Source: Polytrichum commune
Lineage: Eukaryota > Streptophyta > Polytrichopsida > Polytrichales > Polytrichaceae
Assembly (NCBI GenBank): GCA_950295325.1
Contig: OX485806.1
Location: forward strand, 57,223,169 to 57,283,168
Direction: 5' to 3'
Length of the DNA stretch: 60,000 nt
Shown: piece after piece, positions 59,036-60,000 of the stretch
Layout of the letters: the number at the start of each line of letters is the position of its first letter
How positions within the stretch are numbered: the stretch's first letter is position 1
Made by a program: the position numbers and the translations under genes
Notes under the pieces: model-generated
Databases searched by the model: none
What the model saw: the letters and a program-made list of their open reading frames with translations, nothing else
Told to the model about the DNA's origin: nothing

Positions 59036-60000
59036 TTCTGTATGGACTGGAATTCAACCCTCTCGGATCCGAGAAGGTCTTGGGATAGGACATTAGGACC
59101 AGATTTTGACTTGAAGGTTGTGAAGCTTGTATGGGTAGATAGGTTCAACTTGTCTGAAGTAGTTTTCTTGATACGTTCAAATAGGTGCGTATGGATTGGA
59201 ATACGACCCTCTCGGATCCGAGAAGGTTTTGGGGTGGGCCATTAGGACCATGTTTTGACTTCAAGGTTGTGAAGTTTGTATGCGTCGATAGGTTCAAGTT
59301 GAATCGACTAGGTTAGTTGATAGTATGAGGGTAGTACATTACGACCAAATTTTGACTTCAAGGTTGTGAAGCTTGTATGTGTAGATAGGTTCAACTTGTG
59401 TGAAGTAGTTTTCTTGATACGTTGAAATAGTTGTGTATGGACTGGAATTCGACCCTCTCGGATCCAAGAGGGTTTTGGGGTAGGACATTAGAACGAGGTT
59501 TTGACTTCAAGGTTGTGAAGCTTGTATGCGTAGATAGGTTCAAGTTGAGTCGACTAGGTTGGTTGATAGTATGAGGGTAGTACATTACGACCAAATTTTG
59601 ACTTCAAGGTTGTGAAGTTTTCATGTGTAGATAGGTTCCACTTCTGTGAAGTAGTTTTTTTGATACGTTCAAATAGCTGTGTATGGACTGGAATTCGACC
59701 CTATTGGGTCCGGGAAGGTCTTGGGGTAGGACATTAAGAGCAGATTTTGACTTCAAGGTTGTGAAGCTTGTATGTGTAGATAGGTTCAACTTCTGTGGAC
59801 TAGTTTTCTTGATACATTCTAATAGTTGTGTATGGACTGGAAGTTGACCCTCTCGAGTCCGGGAAGGTCTCAGGGTAGGACATTAGGACCATATTTTGAC
59901 TTGAAGGTTGTGAAGGTTGTATGTGTAGATAGAATCAATTTGTGTGAAGTAATTTTCTTGATACTTTCAAATAGTTGTGTATGGATTGGAATTCGACCCT
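59036..60000. repeat. 149-bp tandem array with TCTCGGATCCGAGA palindrome
   Basis: Units of 149 bp, some followed by a 97-bp partial unit. Palindrome positions are 59061 and 59210 (perfect, 14 bp), and 59456, 59702 and 59851 (worn). The steps are 149, 246, 246 and 149, where 246 is 149 plus 97. The array starts right after the solo LTR and runs off the window. The palindrome core CTCGGATCCGAG is that of the satellites at 1-7 kb. Confidence 0.9.

Overview
The window reads as nuclear DNA of a land plant. Genes are split by GT-AG introns of about 45-850 bp, and one probable ordinary cellular gene (HERPUD-like) sits among CACTA and Mutator-like transposons, solo LTRs and satellite arrays. The SWIM-finger transposase type resembles proteins I associate with mosses, lycophytes and ferns, so a non-flowering land plant is my best guess; the sequence alone does not prove it.

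Layout. 1-7140 is a mosaic of satellite arrays, all built round one 22-bp perfect palindrome (core CTCGGATCCGAG, flanked by AGGCCT); I count 44 copies, 37 of them perfect. A second palindrome, with compensated arm changes, occurs at 1456, 5851, 5921, 5991 and 6385. 7293-11480 is an 11-exon gene combining a ParB/sulfiredoxin-like N-terminal region (GNHRLTAW) with a C-terminal beta-class amino-methyltransferase-like fold. A 5'-truncated relative lies on the minus strand at 18473-22073. Both have a changed catalytic tetrapeptide (DIPE and DQPE where active enzymes have D/N/S-PP-Y/F/W). A SWIM zinc-finger, Mutator-like transposase gene lies head-to-head with the second copy (22194-25845), and a relic of the same transposase lies downstream of the first (14631-15605). 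The two families therefore meet twice within 19 kb, which makes a candidate transposon-linked ParB-methyltransferase system.

25.9-26.8 kb holds a pogo/Tigger-like transposase C-terminus with a PCNA-binding (PIP-box) motif. 26.9-39.7 kb is a CACTA (En/Spm) transposon. It has a minus-strand Transposase_24-like gene with an arginine-serine-rich middle, a broken plus-strand TNP2 transposase, and between them what looks like a captured piece of a host ARF-GAP gene. 39.7-44.9 kb is gene-poor and includes five 178-bp tandem units. 44.9-48.5 kb is a decayed minus-strand Mutator-like transposase gene, split by a solo LTR with a perfect 5-bp target duplication. Two more solo LTRs of that family lie at 49.05-49.96 kb and 58.26-59.04 kb, and a piece of the same LTR is built into the 486-bp satellite at 2-4.2 kb. 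52.2-56.3 kb is a well-modelled HERPUD-like ER membrane protein gene whose 5' exons I could not find. 59.04-60 kb is another tandem array carrying the CTCGGATCCGAG core.

Most transposase genes have stop codons or frameshifts and are probably inactive here. The methyltransferase-like copy 1 and the SWIM transposase are the least damaged, with two lesions and one lesion respectively. No rRNA, functional tRNA or CRISPR array is seen.
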